Source of the DNA: Bacteroidota bacterium
GTDB taxonomy: Bacteria; Bacteroidota; Bacteroidia; Cytophagales; Cyclobacteriaceae
DNA length: 64,000 nt
Direction: 5' to 3'
NCBI GenBank assembly: GCA_018267135.1
Contig: JAFDZA010000010.1
Coordinates: forward strand, 1-64,000
A program made the position numbers and the translations under genes. Below, in pieces: positions 1 through 8,192 of the stretch; position 1 is the first letter of the stretch; the number at the start of each line of letters is the position of its first letter. The notes below the pieces were generated by a model. It was not told the DNA's origin. It searched no databases and saw only the letters and a program-made list of their open reading frames with translations.

Positions 1-2
1 CC

Positions 3-521
3 TATCTCCCACACTATTCAAAAACTTCCGTCATCTATATCAGTTGTTTGGTGTGCTGCTGTGCGGCTCTCGCTTCCCTTCCTTTTTTAAAAACCAACAT
101 CAGCATTCGCTCGGCTGCCCTCATCCGCCCGGCCACCGAAACGAGCATGATCCGCTCGCCCGTCAATGGTCGACTGAAAGAATCTTTTGTAGCCGAAAAC
201 AAAGCTGTAAACAAGGGGGAGGTTTTGTTTGTGGTGGAGTCGGAGGTAATGAAGGAAAAAGAAAAGCTTCTCACGGCCAAAACAGAAGAAGCCAAGCGCT
301 TCATCGCAGATTATCAGTTCCTTCTAAGCCCTGCCACCTCTGAGCGCGGTGGCAGGGCTAATTTGGAAACGCCCTTACTTCAGCAATCCCTATTGAGCTA
401 CCAACAAAAACTGTTCGATGCCACCACACGACACAACAAAGCAAAAGCAGACTTTGCACGCAGCCAAAAGCGGGCCTATTGTTATCCGTCATTAACCGCA
501 TGCAGAATAAAAAAATTTTGA
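3..521 (+). pseudogene. HlyD-family secretion protein, 3'-truncated remnant (5' end outside window)
   Basis: The reading frame is open from the window edge. It reads as the start of a periplasmic adaptor (membrane fusion protein): one transmembrane segment, then a short biotinyl-lipoyl-like half (IRPATETSMIRSPVNGRL) and a polar, probably coiled-coil stretch. After about 170 codons it runs into a short unrelated tail (AYCYPSLTACRIKKF) and stops at 519-521. HlyD proteins normally have 400 or more residues, so the second lipoyl half, beta-barrel and C-terminal domains are missing. The stop lies 2 nt from the convergent LytTR gene, as expected of a deletion or rearrangement breakpoint near 470. 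A real but very short adaptor is less likely. Confidence 0.65.
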
Positions 522-523
522 TC

Positions 524-1396
524 CTAACGAAACGGCTGCGACAAAAACCGGTCTTCAAAAGCAGATTGGTAAGTGCTGGAAACCGGGAAAGTAGCTTTTA
601 GTGTAGGGTCTATTACTACCCGGTACCCGCTGGCAGCCCGGGTGGCCGCCACTAAATTTAATGTGTTGATCATGTACGACCGGTGTATGCGCACAAAAGC
701 TTCGGTGTCTAATTCCTGTTCCAGCCGTTTAAGGGTCGTGCGTATCAATTCTTTTTTTACTTCGTCATCCAGTTTGTAGTAAACAAACACATAGTTGTCT
801 TCCGATTTAAAATACAAAACGCTTTTGGCATCGACCGAGATAACCGTTCTTCCGTTTTCGTCTTTTATTTCTACCCGGGTTGGTTTTATGGTTTGACTCA
901 TTTTTAAAGTTAACTCCTCCACTGCTCGAACCCGATCGCGCAGCGAAAGCAACAGCAACCCCAGCGAGTAGGGCACGATTAAAAGTAAAAAGGTATTGCC
1001 CATTGTTTTGGTCAGTTCGGCCCAATCAAACAGCGGATCGTTGGTAATAAAATGGTTGGTGGTGTGGGCGGCCAGGGCAATCACTATATAATCCACTGTC
1101 ATCCAGGCGAAGAAGCTTAAGCGCGTAGAAGCATAGCCTTTAAAAAAAGAGCGCAACGCCAACTGCGTTACCATAATAGCTGCCAGGCCGGCCGCACTAA
1201 AAAAAAGGAGGATGGAATAAATCGGTTTGTTTGAGCGAACAAACCATTGGTCGAGATTGAGCGGATGAAAAAGGTTTAGAAAAAGACAGGCGAAGAGAGC
1301 ACAAAATAAAACCAATTGCAGGCGAACCCGAAACGAATCGAGAAGGGTAAACGGAGTCGAAAACCACAGCCGCACAGAGTTCCAATTCATAGCCAA
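524..1396 (-). CDS. Membrane-bound LytTR-family transcriptional regulator
   Basis: A 290-residue protein with four predicted transmembrane segments (about 26-46, 60-80, 94-112, 134-152), a short linker and a C-terminal LytTR DNA-binding domain (about 176-278, with FKSEDNYVFVYY and FVRIHRSYMIN). No receiver domain is present, so it is not a classical response regulator. Membrane-anchored LytTR proteins are known in Bacteroidota and are thought to sense a membrane or envelope signal directly. There is no partner kinase next to it. It converges on the truncated HlyD remnant. The start could be codon 1 or the Met at codon 3. The target genes are unknown; the module beginning at 1562 is the nearest divergent candidate. 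Confidence 0.85.
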   Translation of the reverse strand: MAMNWNSVRLWFSTPFTLLDSFRVRLQLVLFCALFACLFLNLFHPLNLDQWFVRSNKPIYSILLFFSAAGLAAIMVTQLALRSFFKGYASTRLSFFAWMTVDYIVIALAAHTTNHFITNDPLFDWAELTKTMGNTFLLLIVPYSLGLLLLSLRDRVRAVEELTLKMSQTIKPTRVEIKDENGRTVISVDAKSVLYFKSEDNYVFVYYKLDDEVKKELIRTTLKRLEQELDTEAFVRIHRSYMINTLNLVAATRAASGYRVVIDPTLKATFPVSSTYQSAFEDRFLSQPFR

Positions 1397-1522
1397 TCTA
1401 TTTCAAAAAAATCCAAAAATGAAAAAACAGATGTTTTTTAAAATTACAAAAAATGGATTGAAATTACCTTGCTAAAAGATTGGTCTATCCTTCATTTTTT
1501 ACGGGAGCCAAAATATCCGGGC

Positions 1523-1554
1523 TTTGATTTCTCAAAATAAAAAAACTACCTTAG
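1523..1554 (+). promoter_or_regulatory. Bacteroidota-type promoter for the 1562 gene
   Basis: TTTG (1523-1526), a 20-nt spacer, then TACCTTAG (1547-1554). This closely matches the Bacteroidota sigma-A consensus TTTG-N19/20-TANNTTTG. It ends 7 nt before the TTG start at 1562, which supports that non-ATG start and implies a very short leader. Confidence 0.5.
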
Positions 1555-1561
1555 CAAGACG

Positions 1562-2107
1562 TTGAAACAACTGGCGGCCATATTTCTCGTTTTTGTATTC
1601 CTGTTTAATGTAATAGGGTACTACGGCATTTATGCCGGCATGGTGCGGCAAGCCAATAAAAAAGCAGAGTTGGCCATTGAAAACAGTACGTACGATCCAT
1701 CGGAAACGGTTACCCTTAAAATTCCGCTCACACTTCCTTATCCGTTTGAAAATGGTTTTGAACGTGCCTCGGGCGATTTTGAATACGGAGGTGAGTTTTA
1801 TAAACTGGTGCAGCAGAAATATGAGAGAGATACTGTCTATATAGTATGCTTGCGAAACAGCGACCATAAAAAAGCTGCAAACATTCTCTCTGATTTAGTA
1901 AAACAATCTGCTGATCATTCTTCTGTGCCTTCTCAGAATGCAAAAACGATAGCCGGTTTCTTAAAAGACTATAACCCCGCTACGGCAGAAATACAAATAC
2001 CCGTTTCGGGTGAAACGGCCATTGGATTGGCCTGTGCATCGGCTCATCCTAAAATTCTGAACCGGACCTATCCCGTTCTTACCCCTCCTCCTAATTTCAA
2101 CAGCTGA
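1562..2107 (+). CDS. Conserved hypothetical membrane-anchored protein (TTG start)
   Basis: A 181-residue protein with one N-terminal hydrophobic segment (about 4-26), probably a signal anchor, and a polar domain that would lie in the periplasm. It ends in a Pro-rich tail (LTPPPNFNS). The TTG start is preferred because the first internal Met (residue 27) would remove the membrane segment, and because a promoter sits just upstream. I do not recognise a named domain. From memory, similar small proteins occur in Bacteroidota near TonB-dependent receptors, which fits the receptor 0.9 kb downstream. A hairpin at 2182-2204 may end this transcript, so it may be a separate unit. Confidence 0.65.
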   Translation: MKQLAAIFLVFVFLFNVIGYYGIYAGMVRQANKKAELAIENSTYDPSETVTLKIPLTLPYPFENGFERASGDFEYGGEFYKLVQQKYERDTVYIVCLRNSDHKKAANILSDLVKQSADHSSVPSQNAKTIAGFLKDYNPATAEIQIPVSGETAIGLACASAHPKILNRTYPVLTPPPNFNS

Positions 2108-2417
2108 TTTACAGCTGCCATTTTTCTGTCTCTACTTATTTTATTGCTCCGACAGGAACAAAACATGTTGTAAATCCTCTGCTCAGCTTATGCATTTGGC
2201 TGAGAAGTTTTAGTTCATTTTTTATCATAACAAAAAAATACTAACACTACATTTTTAAATGACTTCGGAAAATTTGTTGCCTGTTTTAGGGTACAGGTGG
2301 CGAATCAAATCCTTTGTCATCTTAAGTTGATTTACAAAAAGGAAGCAGTGGTCTGTTATCGTAATTAGGGTTCGAAGCAGACCCTGCTTTTTTAATACGT
2401 CATCCAATAAAAAAAAT
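2108..2417. other. 310-nt intergenic region with one weak hairpin
   Basis: The only structure seen is CTCAGC (2182-2187) pairing with GCTGAG (2199-2204) across an 11-nt loop, followed by a T-rich stretch at 2207-2224. It could be a weak terminator for the 1562 gene. No tRNA, riboswitch core or convincing ORF was seen. The promoter for the 2418 gene is probably within 2230-2415, but I could not place it. Confidence 0.35.
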
Positions 2418-2978
2418 ATGCCATACATTCCTTTAGAAGAACATTTGCCGGGTATTACCGGCTTACTCGAGTACCGGAAAGATACAGCCGAGCCTATCCG
2501 AAATCTTACCCAGGTTTTGCTTCGCGGCCCTTCTACCCTTTCCGAAGCAGAACGCGAATTAATTGCCACGGTAGTTTCTAACGGCAATGCCTGCCGCTTT
2601 TGTACCAATGCTCATACGGCTGCTGCCGATAAACTTTTAGGCGAATGCGATACCACAAAAGCCGTTAAAGAAAATATTTCTACTGCACCCGTCAGCGAAA
2701 AAATGAAATCCTTGCTCACTATTGCTTCTCAGGTTCAGCAAAGTGGAAAAGCCGTTACCGAACACTCCATTCAACAGGCCAAACAGGAAGGCGCCACAGA
2801 TCTTGAAATTCACGACACGGTGCTGATCGCAGCTCTCTTCTGTTTGTATAACCGCTATGTAGATGGCCTCTCTACCGTAACCCCTACCGATCCCGAATTT
2901 TATCATGGCCTGGCCATGCGGATAGCCAAAGGCTACCAACGCTTGCCACAAGGTTATGATCATTTAAAAAAACAGTAA
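2418..2978 (+). CDS. Carboxymuconolactone decarboxylase (CMD)/AhpD-like protein, copy 1
   Basis: A 186-residue all-helical CMD-family protein of the peroxidase-related type. The conserved ERELIATVVS helix is followed by the redox motif CxxCxxxH (Cys59, Cys62, His66), and the second half carries IHDTVLIAALFCLYNRYVDG. In AhpD this Cys pair plus His reduces hydroperoxides or disulfides with a thiol donor; the substrate here is unknown. Two close paralogues lie downstream (7004 and 7577). All three share the layout of an N-terminal P-G-I segment and the same motif positions, which points to local duplication. The TonB-dependent receptor starts 18 nt after its stop, so they are probably co-transcribed. 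Confidence 0.88.
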   Translation: MPYIPLEEHLPGITGLLEYRKDTAEPIRNLTQVLLRGPSTLSEAERELIATVVSNGNACRFCTNAHTAAADKLLGECDTTKAVKENISTAPVSEKMKSLLTIASQVQQSGKAVTEHSIQQAKQEGATDLEIHDTVLIAALFCLYNRYVDGLSTVTPTDPEFYHGLAMRIAKGYQRLPQGYDHLKKQ

Positions 2979-2996
2979 CCCAAACACCTCCCCCAC

Positions 2997-5762
2997 ATGA
3001 AACAAACTTTACTCCTGCTTTTTGTCATTCTGTCCTCAAAAATACATGCTCAAAAAAATGTCTTTAATGGAACCATTACCGATTCAAAAACCAATGAACC
3101 GGTTGCCGGAGCCAATATTTTTGTGAAAGGAAAAATGATTGGTACGGTATCGGATGCGGCCGGTAAGTTTTCATTTTCCGCCCAACTAAATCCTCCGCTT
3201 ACCTTACTCGTTTCTTTTGTAGGCTATCAAAAAAAAGAAATAGAAATTTTAGAAATAGCCCACCCAATTTCCGTTGCACTCGTGCAACAAAGTCAGTTGC
3301 TTGATGAAATGGTAGTATCGGCTTCACGGGTAGAAGAAAACATTCTACAATCTCCGGTAAGTATAGAAAAGATGGACACCAAATCCATTCGGGAAACTCC
3401 TTCTATCAATTTTTATGAAGGTCTTCAAAATATAAAGTCGGTAGAAATGGTAACCAGCGGGCTTACCTTTCGGCAAATTAATACCCGTGGCTTTAACAGT
3501 ACGGGCAACCAGCGGTTTTTGCAGTTGGTAGATGGGGTTGATAACCAAACACCGGGTTTAAATTTTGCTGTCGGCAATTTATTCGGGTCCTCTGATTTAG
3601 ATATGGAGAGTGCCGAAATTATTCCGGGCTCAGCTTCGGCACTCTATGGGCCGGTTGCATTTAACGGGGTATTAATGATGCGAACTAAAAACCCTTTTCA
3701 ATATCAGGGTTTGAGTGCTCAAGTAAAAACCGGCATCAATCACATTAACGAAAAGTATGCTAACCCCACTCCACTCTACGATCTGGCCATCCGTTATGCC
3801 AAAGTAATCAACAACCGTTTTGCTTTTAAACTGAATGGCTCTTACTTCTCGGGGCTGGATTGGTACGCCACCAATTATACAGACGTGGCGGCCGGCACAC
3901 CTCCTGCGCTGCGCGGAGATAACGATCCGGGGCGTGATGCGCTCAATATATATGGCGATGAGGTAGTGCGTACCATTAACGGAATAAATGTATCGCGTAC
4001 CGGATATGAAGAGCGCTATCTGATGAACTACAATTCCTACAGTATAAAACTTAACAGCGCACTCCATTATAAAGTGAGTAACAACCTGGAGTTGATCTAT
4101 CAATATAATTATAATCAGGGCCGGGCTGCCTATACCGGGAGTAACCGATTCCAATTGAACGATTTTAATTTTCAGCAACACCGTCTGGAGGCTCGGGGTG
4201 CTCAATATTTTATTCGTGCGTATGCCAACCTGGAAAGCACCGGACAATCGTACAATGCAAGAGCACTCGGTCAGTTAATCAACCGCACGTGGGTGCAGGA
4301 TTTAAGCGGCAACATAGTCAGTGCCAATCAAGCTGACAATATGTGGTTTACCCGCTATGGGTTAGCGTATAACGGAAGTGTGAGCGGAGTAGCCGCCTCC
4401 GATGCCAATGCCGCCCGTACATTTGCCGATGCCGGAAGATTTTTGCCCGGCTCTGCTGATTTTGAAACTCAGAAAAACAGGCTGATTAACACCACCGGCT
4501 TATCCGGAGCCGGCATCATCAGCAAAAGCAAACTCTATCATATTGAAGGACAATACGATTTCAGCCATCAGATAAAAGTAGTTGATCTGTTAGCTGGTGG
4601 TAACTTCCGCATGTACGACATGAACACCCTGGGCACTTTGTTGGACGACCTAAACCATCCCATCACCATAAAAGAAGGCGGGGCATTTGTGCAAGCCTCC
4701 AAACGTCTGCTGAATGAAAACTTAAAAATTACAAGTTCTATCCGGTACGATAAAAACCAAAACTTCAATGGGCGGTTTACGCCCCGTGTTTCCACGGTTT
4801 ATACAGTCGCCTCTAATCATCACTTTCGAGCGTCCTTTCAGTCGGGTTTCAGAAATCCAACCCCAACGGATCAGTATATTAAATTAAATGCCGGGGTTAT
4901 TACCATTTTGGGTGGTGTGCCCGACAATAGCCGGGGTATGAACGTCTATGAAAACTCCTTTACCTCTACTTCATTGGGGCCATTTTTTGGTGCCTTCCAA
5001 ACTGCTATGGCCAGCGGAGCCACCCCTTCGCAAGCCATTAACCAATCTAAAGATTTATTGGTAAAATCCGATGTGGCTTATATTAAACCCGAGCGTGTTC
5101 ATACTTTTGAAGTTGGCTACAAAGGTTTGTATGCCGAAAAATTATTGGTTGATGTAAATTATTATTTCAGCAGTTATCATGATTTTATTTTAAACCGCGT
5201 AGTGATGCAGCCCCAAAGTCCGGTGTTAGGCAGTGATGGAAAAATAAACCCGGCCGCAGCTAATGATTTGCTTAGCGGCAACAGCCGATTGTACCAGCTT
5301 TATACTAATGCTAGCGATCGGGTTACTTCGCAGGGTGCCACATTAGGGCTTACTTATTTGTTACCCAAAAATTATTCATTGGGCGCCAACGCAACGTGGG
5401 CCGATTTCAACCTGCTCAATGCCAACCCCAACGATATCCCCGCTTTCAATACTCCTAAATGGCGTACCCATGTAATGTTTGGCAACAGCTCCGTTACCAG
5501 CAACATTGGTTTTAACCTAGCATGGAGGTGGCAGGATGCCTTTGATTGGACCTCTTCGTTTAACCAAATGCGGCCCGGACGAATTAATGCCTACTCTATG
5601 ATTGATGCTCAAGTCAGTTATAAGGTTCGCTCTATTAAATCCGTATTTAAGCTAGGTGCCAATAACCTGCTTAACAATCAGGTTTATCAGGCTTATGGAT
5701 CGCCTGCCATTGGTGCGGTGTATTACATCTCCATTTTTTTTGATGAGTTGCTTTCACATTAA
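2997..5762 (+). CDS. TonB-dependent outer-membrane receptor with carboxypeptidase-regulatory-like N-domain
   Basis: A 921-residue protein. A signal peptide (1-19, ending HAQ) is followed by a CarboxypepD_reg-like beta-sandwich (about 20-105, GTITDSKTNEPVAGANIFV), a plug domain (about 110-230, INTRGFNSTGN and GSASALYGPVAFNGV) and a 22-strand-type barrel to the aromatic-rich C-terminus. It should bring a scarce or large ligand across the outer membrane using TonB energy. There is no SusD partner, so it is of the siderophore/cobalamin-like class rather than a SusC polysaccharide porin. It lies between CMD copy 1 and an MFS transporter that starts 2 nt after its stop, which suggests outer- and inner-membrane steps for one compound. 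The ligand cannot be read from the sequence. Confidence 0.93.
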   Translation: MKQTLLLLFVILSSKIHAQKNVFNGTITDSKTNEPVAGANIFVKGKMIGTVSDAAGKFSFSAQLNPPLTLLVSFVGYQKKEIEILEIAHPISVALVQQSQLLDEMVVSASRVEENILQSPVSIEKMDTKSIRETPSINFYEGLQNIKSVEMVTSGLTFRQINTRGFNSTGNQRFLQLVDGVDNQTPGLNFAVGNLFGSSDLDMESAEIIPGSASALYGPVAFNGVLMMRTKNPFQYQGLSAQVKTGINHINEKYANPTPLYDLAIRYAKVINNRFAFKLNGSYFSGLDWYATNYTDVAAGTPPALRGDNDPGRDALNIYGDEVVRTINGINVSRTGYEERYLMNYNSYSIKLNSALHYKVSNNLELIYQYNYNQGRAAYTGSNRFQLNDFNFQQHRLEARGAQYFIRAYANLESTGQSYNARALGQLINRTWVQDLSGNIVSANQADNMWFTRYGLAYNGSVSGVAASDANAARTFADAGRFLPGSADFETQKNRLINTTGLSGAGIISKSKLYHIEGQYDFSHQIKVVDLLAGGNFRMYDMNTLGTLLDDLNHPITIKEGGAFVQASKRLLNENLKITSSIRYDKNQNFNGRFTPRVSTVYTVASNHHFRASFQSGFRNPTPTDQYIKLNAGVITILGGVPDNSRGMNVYENSFTSTSLGPFFGAFQTAMASGATPSQAINQSKDLLVKSDVAYIKPERVHTFEVGYKGLYAEKLLVDVNYYFSSYHDFILNRVVMQPQSPVLGSDGKINPAAANDLLSGNSRLYQLYTNASDRVTSQGATLGLTYLLPKNYSLGANATWADFNLLNANPNDIPAFNTPKWRTHVMFGNSSVTSNIGFNLAWRWQDAFDWTSSFNQMRPGRINAYSMIDAQVSYKVRSIKSVFKLGANNLLNNQVYQAYGSPAIGAVYYISIFFDELLSH

Positions 5763-5764
5763 TT

Positions 5765-6994
5765 ATGGTTATGATACATTCTTTAGCTCCCGTAGCAACT
5801 GCTAAAATCTCTTCTTATCACTGGCTTCTGTTTGGTATCTGTTTTTTCAGCAATGTCTTTGGCGGCACAGCCTCTACACTGGTGTCGGTCTATCTTCCTG
5901 TTATTACAAAAGATTTATTAGGAAGTACTTCGGCCGAACAGTTTAATTGGGTAAGTGCGTACATCAATGCACTGTATTTTGCCGGGTGGGCAACCGGAGG
6001 ATTAATATGGGGCGTATTGAGCGATAAAATAGGCCGGGCAAAATCATTAGCGGCAGCTGTGGCAATGTATGGGGTACTTACTTTGTTAAAAGGACTTGTT
6101 ACATCGTGGGAAATATTGTTGGTCATGCAATTTTTTTGCGGGTTTGGTGTCGGTGGTGTGCTGGTCATTAACACTACACTCTTATCAGAAGTATGGCCTG
6201 CAAAATCCCGTTCTGTATTTATTGGGTTTGTTTCGGTCGGTTTTGCAATCGGTATTTTTTCTTCAGGCACTATCAATTACTTTATTTCAGAATGGCGACA
6301 AGGTCTTTTGTTTGGAGCTTGCCCACTCATTCTTGGTGTTAGTTCATTTTTTCTTTTACACGAATCTGAAGAATGGAAAAATACACACCAGACAAAGCAC
6401 ACTAGGATAACAGGAAACATCCGGGAGATGATAAGTGGTTCGGTTATTTTTGGTTCGATGTTAGTCGGACTTTGGGCCATCTTCTCGTGGTTGCCCACGT
6501 GGGTTCAAAGCCTGCTCTTAACAACGGATGGACAGAAAGAGCGGGGGATAAGCTTAATGTTATTGGGCATGGGCGGATTGAGCGGAGGTTTTTTATCAGG
6601 ATGGATTTCTAATGCACTCGGGATGCGCCAAACTCTGTTGTTGTGTTTTTCTGGCTGTCTGATATTATCTCTTCTTCTCTTTCAACTTAACACATCGTTT
6701 ACCTCCATAACCATAATTGAAATTGCGCTCTTAGCTTTTCTATTTGGTATCAGCCAGGGCACTCTATCGGTTTACATACCGCTTCTTTTTCCGGTGGCTG
6801 TTCGTGCCACCGCTACAGGCTTTTGTTTTAATATCGGAAGGTTTTTTACTACGCTGGCCATCTTTTTTGTGGGCGCCTGGGTAACCCGATTAGGCGGCTA
6901 TGGCAACTCCCTATCGCTATTTTCACTTGTATTTTTTCTGGGGTTTATTTTCATCGTATTTACCAAATCTCAATCTAAAAACTTAACTGCATAA
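5765..6994 (+). CDS. MFS transporter
   Basis: A 409-residue protein with about 12 hydrophobic segments. The MFS motif A is visible in the 2-3 loop (GGLIWGVLSDKIGRAK, about residues 78-93), with a related motif in the second half (GGFLSGWISNALGMRQ). The overall form is like organic-anion/sugar symporters of the AAHS/SP type. It probably moves the ligand of the adjacent TonB-dependent receptor, or a product of it, across the inner membrane. It starts 2 nt after the receptor stop and ends 9 nt before CMD copy 2, so it belongs to one transcription unit. Codon 1 or the Met at codon 3 could be the start. Direction and substrate are unknown. Confidence 0.9.
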   Translation: MVMIHSLAPVATAKISSYHWLLFGICFFSNVFGGTASTLVSVYLPVITKDLLGSTSAEQFNWVSAYINALYFAGWATGGLIWGVLSDKIGRAKSLAAAVAMYGVLTLLKGLVTSWEILLVMQFFCGFGVGGVLVINTTLLSEVWPAKSRSVFIGFVSVGFAIGIFSSGTINYFISEWRQGLLFGACPLILGVSSFFLLHESEEWKNTHQTKHTRITGNIREMISGSVIFGSMLVGLWAIFSWLPTWVQSLLLTTDGQKERGISLMLLGMGGLSGGFLSGWISNALGMRQTLLLCFSGCLILSLLLFQLNTSFTSITIIEIALLAFLFGISQGTLSVYIPLLFPVAVRATATGFCFNIGRFFTTLAIFFVGAWVTRLGGYGNSLSLFSLVFFLGFIFIVFTKSQSKNLTA

Positions 6995-7003
6995 ATTTCA
7001 TCT

Positions 7004-7549
7004 ATGGCTCATATTCAAGTTCCCGAAGGCGTTCCCGGCATCCGAAGCCTCGTTATGTTCCGTCCTGAATCCGGACAATATTTATACGACCTCGCCCAAG
7101 TATTGCTCCGGGGCGAATCTCCGCTGAGCGAAGCCGAGCGCGAATTAATAGCTACGTATGTTTCTTCGCGCAACGAGTGCGCATTTTGCACAAATAGCCA
7201 TGCCGCAGCCGCCCGGTACCTTTTCAAAGATAAAAAGCAAGTGGTGGATGTTGTGCTGAACCATTACCAGGCTGCCCCCATCAGCGATAAGTTGAAAGCA
7301 CTGCTCAACATAGCCGGCAAAGTGCAAATAAACGGAAAGGAAGTATTGCCCGAAGATATAGCGCTTGCACGCCAACACGGTGCTACCGATCGCGACATTC
7401 ACGACACAGTGCTGATCGCAGCCACCTTCAGTATGTTCAACCGGTATGTAGATGGGCTCGCCAGTTTTACCCCTACCGACCCCCAAGCGTATGATGAGAT
7501 GGGAGTGCGGATGGGTGAAAAAGGATATGTACTTCCAGCTAAACCCTAA
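7004..7549 (+). CDS. CMD/AhpD-like protein, copy 2
   Basis: A 181-residue paralogue of the 2418 and 7577 products. It shares the opening MAHIQVPEGVPGIR with copy 3 (MAHIQLPEGLPGIR), so these two are the closest pair. The redox motif is Cys59, Cys62, His66 (CAFCTNSH). The second-half signature IHDTVLIAATFSMFNRYVDG is intact. It is expected to be a thiol-dependent peroxidase or disulfide reductase, possibly forming an oligomer as CMD proteins usually do. It sits 9 nt after the MFS gene and 27 nt before copy 3. Confidence 0.88.
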   Translation: MAHIQVPEGVPGIRSLVMFRPESGQYLYDLAQVLLRGESPLSEAERELIATYVSSRNECAFCTNSHAAAARYLFKDKKQVVDVVLNHYQAAPISDKLKALLNIAGKVQINGKEVLPEDIALARQHGATDRDIHDTVLIAATFSMFNRYVDGLASFTPTDPQAYDEMGVRMGEKGYVLPAKP

Positions 7550-7576
7550 ACCGCTTACACTAAATCATAAAACAAT

Positions 7577-8125
7577 ATGGCACATATTCAATTACCCGAA
7601 GGGCTTCCCGGCATACGCGGGCCAATGGCCTTTCGTCCGGAAACATCCAAACCGCTGAACGAGCTGGCCGAAGTTCTTTTGCGAAGCGAAAATACACTCA
7701 CGCGCGGAGAACGCGAACTCATTGCCACCTATGTTTCGTACCTGAACGACTGCTTCTATTGCCAAAATACGCATGGAGGAATTGCTCAGCATTATTTACA
7801 ATGCGATATCAGCCATATTGATTCAGTAAAAAAAGATTTTGAATCGGTTAATCTGTCCGACAAGCTGAAAGCATTGCTTTCCATTGCCGCCAGTGTTCAA
7901 AAAGGAGGAAAGTTTGTAACGCCCGAACAAATAGAGAAAGCTAAATCGTTCGGTGCTACCGATATAGAAATTCACGACACCGTTTTAATTGCAGCGGCTT
8001 TTTGTATGTTCAATCGGTATGTGGACGGATTAGGAACGTGGGCTCCGCAAGGTCGGAATTTTTATGTGGAGCGTGGCCCGCGAAGAGCCGCAGAAGGTTA
8101 TGCCGGTTTGGATCTATACAAGTGA
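7577..8125 (+). CDS. CMD/AhpD-like protein, copy 3
   Basis: A 182-residue third paralogue. The motif is kept at the same positions (Cys59, Cys62, His66; CFYCQNTH), but residues around it differ more than between copies 1 and 2, for example LTRGERELIA in place of LSEAERELIA. The second-half signature IHDTVLIAAAFCMFNRYVDG is intact. All three copies therefore look catalytically competent, which argues for three related substrates or a mixed oligomer rather than decay. It is the last gene of the tightly spaced run; the PARG-like gene follows after 67 nt. Confidence 0.88.
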   Translation: MAHIQLPEGLPGIRGPMAFRPETSKPLNELAEVLLRSENTLTRGERELIATYVSYLNDCFYCQNTHGGIAQHYLQCDISHIDSVKKDFESVNLSDKLKALLSIAASVQKGGKFVTPEQIEKAKSFGATDIEIHDTVLIAAAFCMFNRYVDGLGTWAPQGRNFYVERGPRRAAEGYAGLDLYK

Positions 8126-8192
8126 GGTGCACAAAAATTCTAGTCAACTAAATTATTTGTTTATCTTTATTTAGCTCATCTAAAAATGTTAA

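Noticed and set aside
3672..4247. Minus-strand ORF of about 191 codons inside the TonB-receptor gene
   Set aside because: Antisense shadow of a clearly coding receptor frame, without a recognisable domain.
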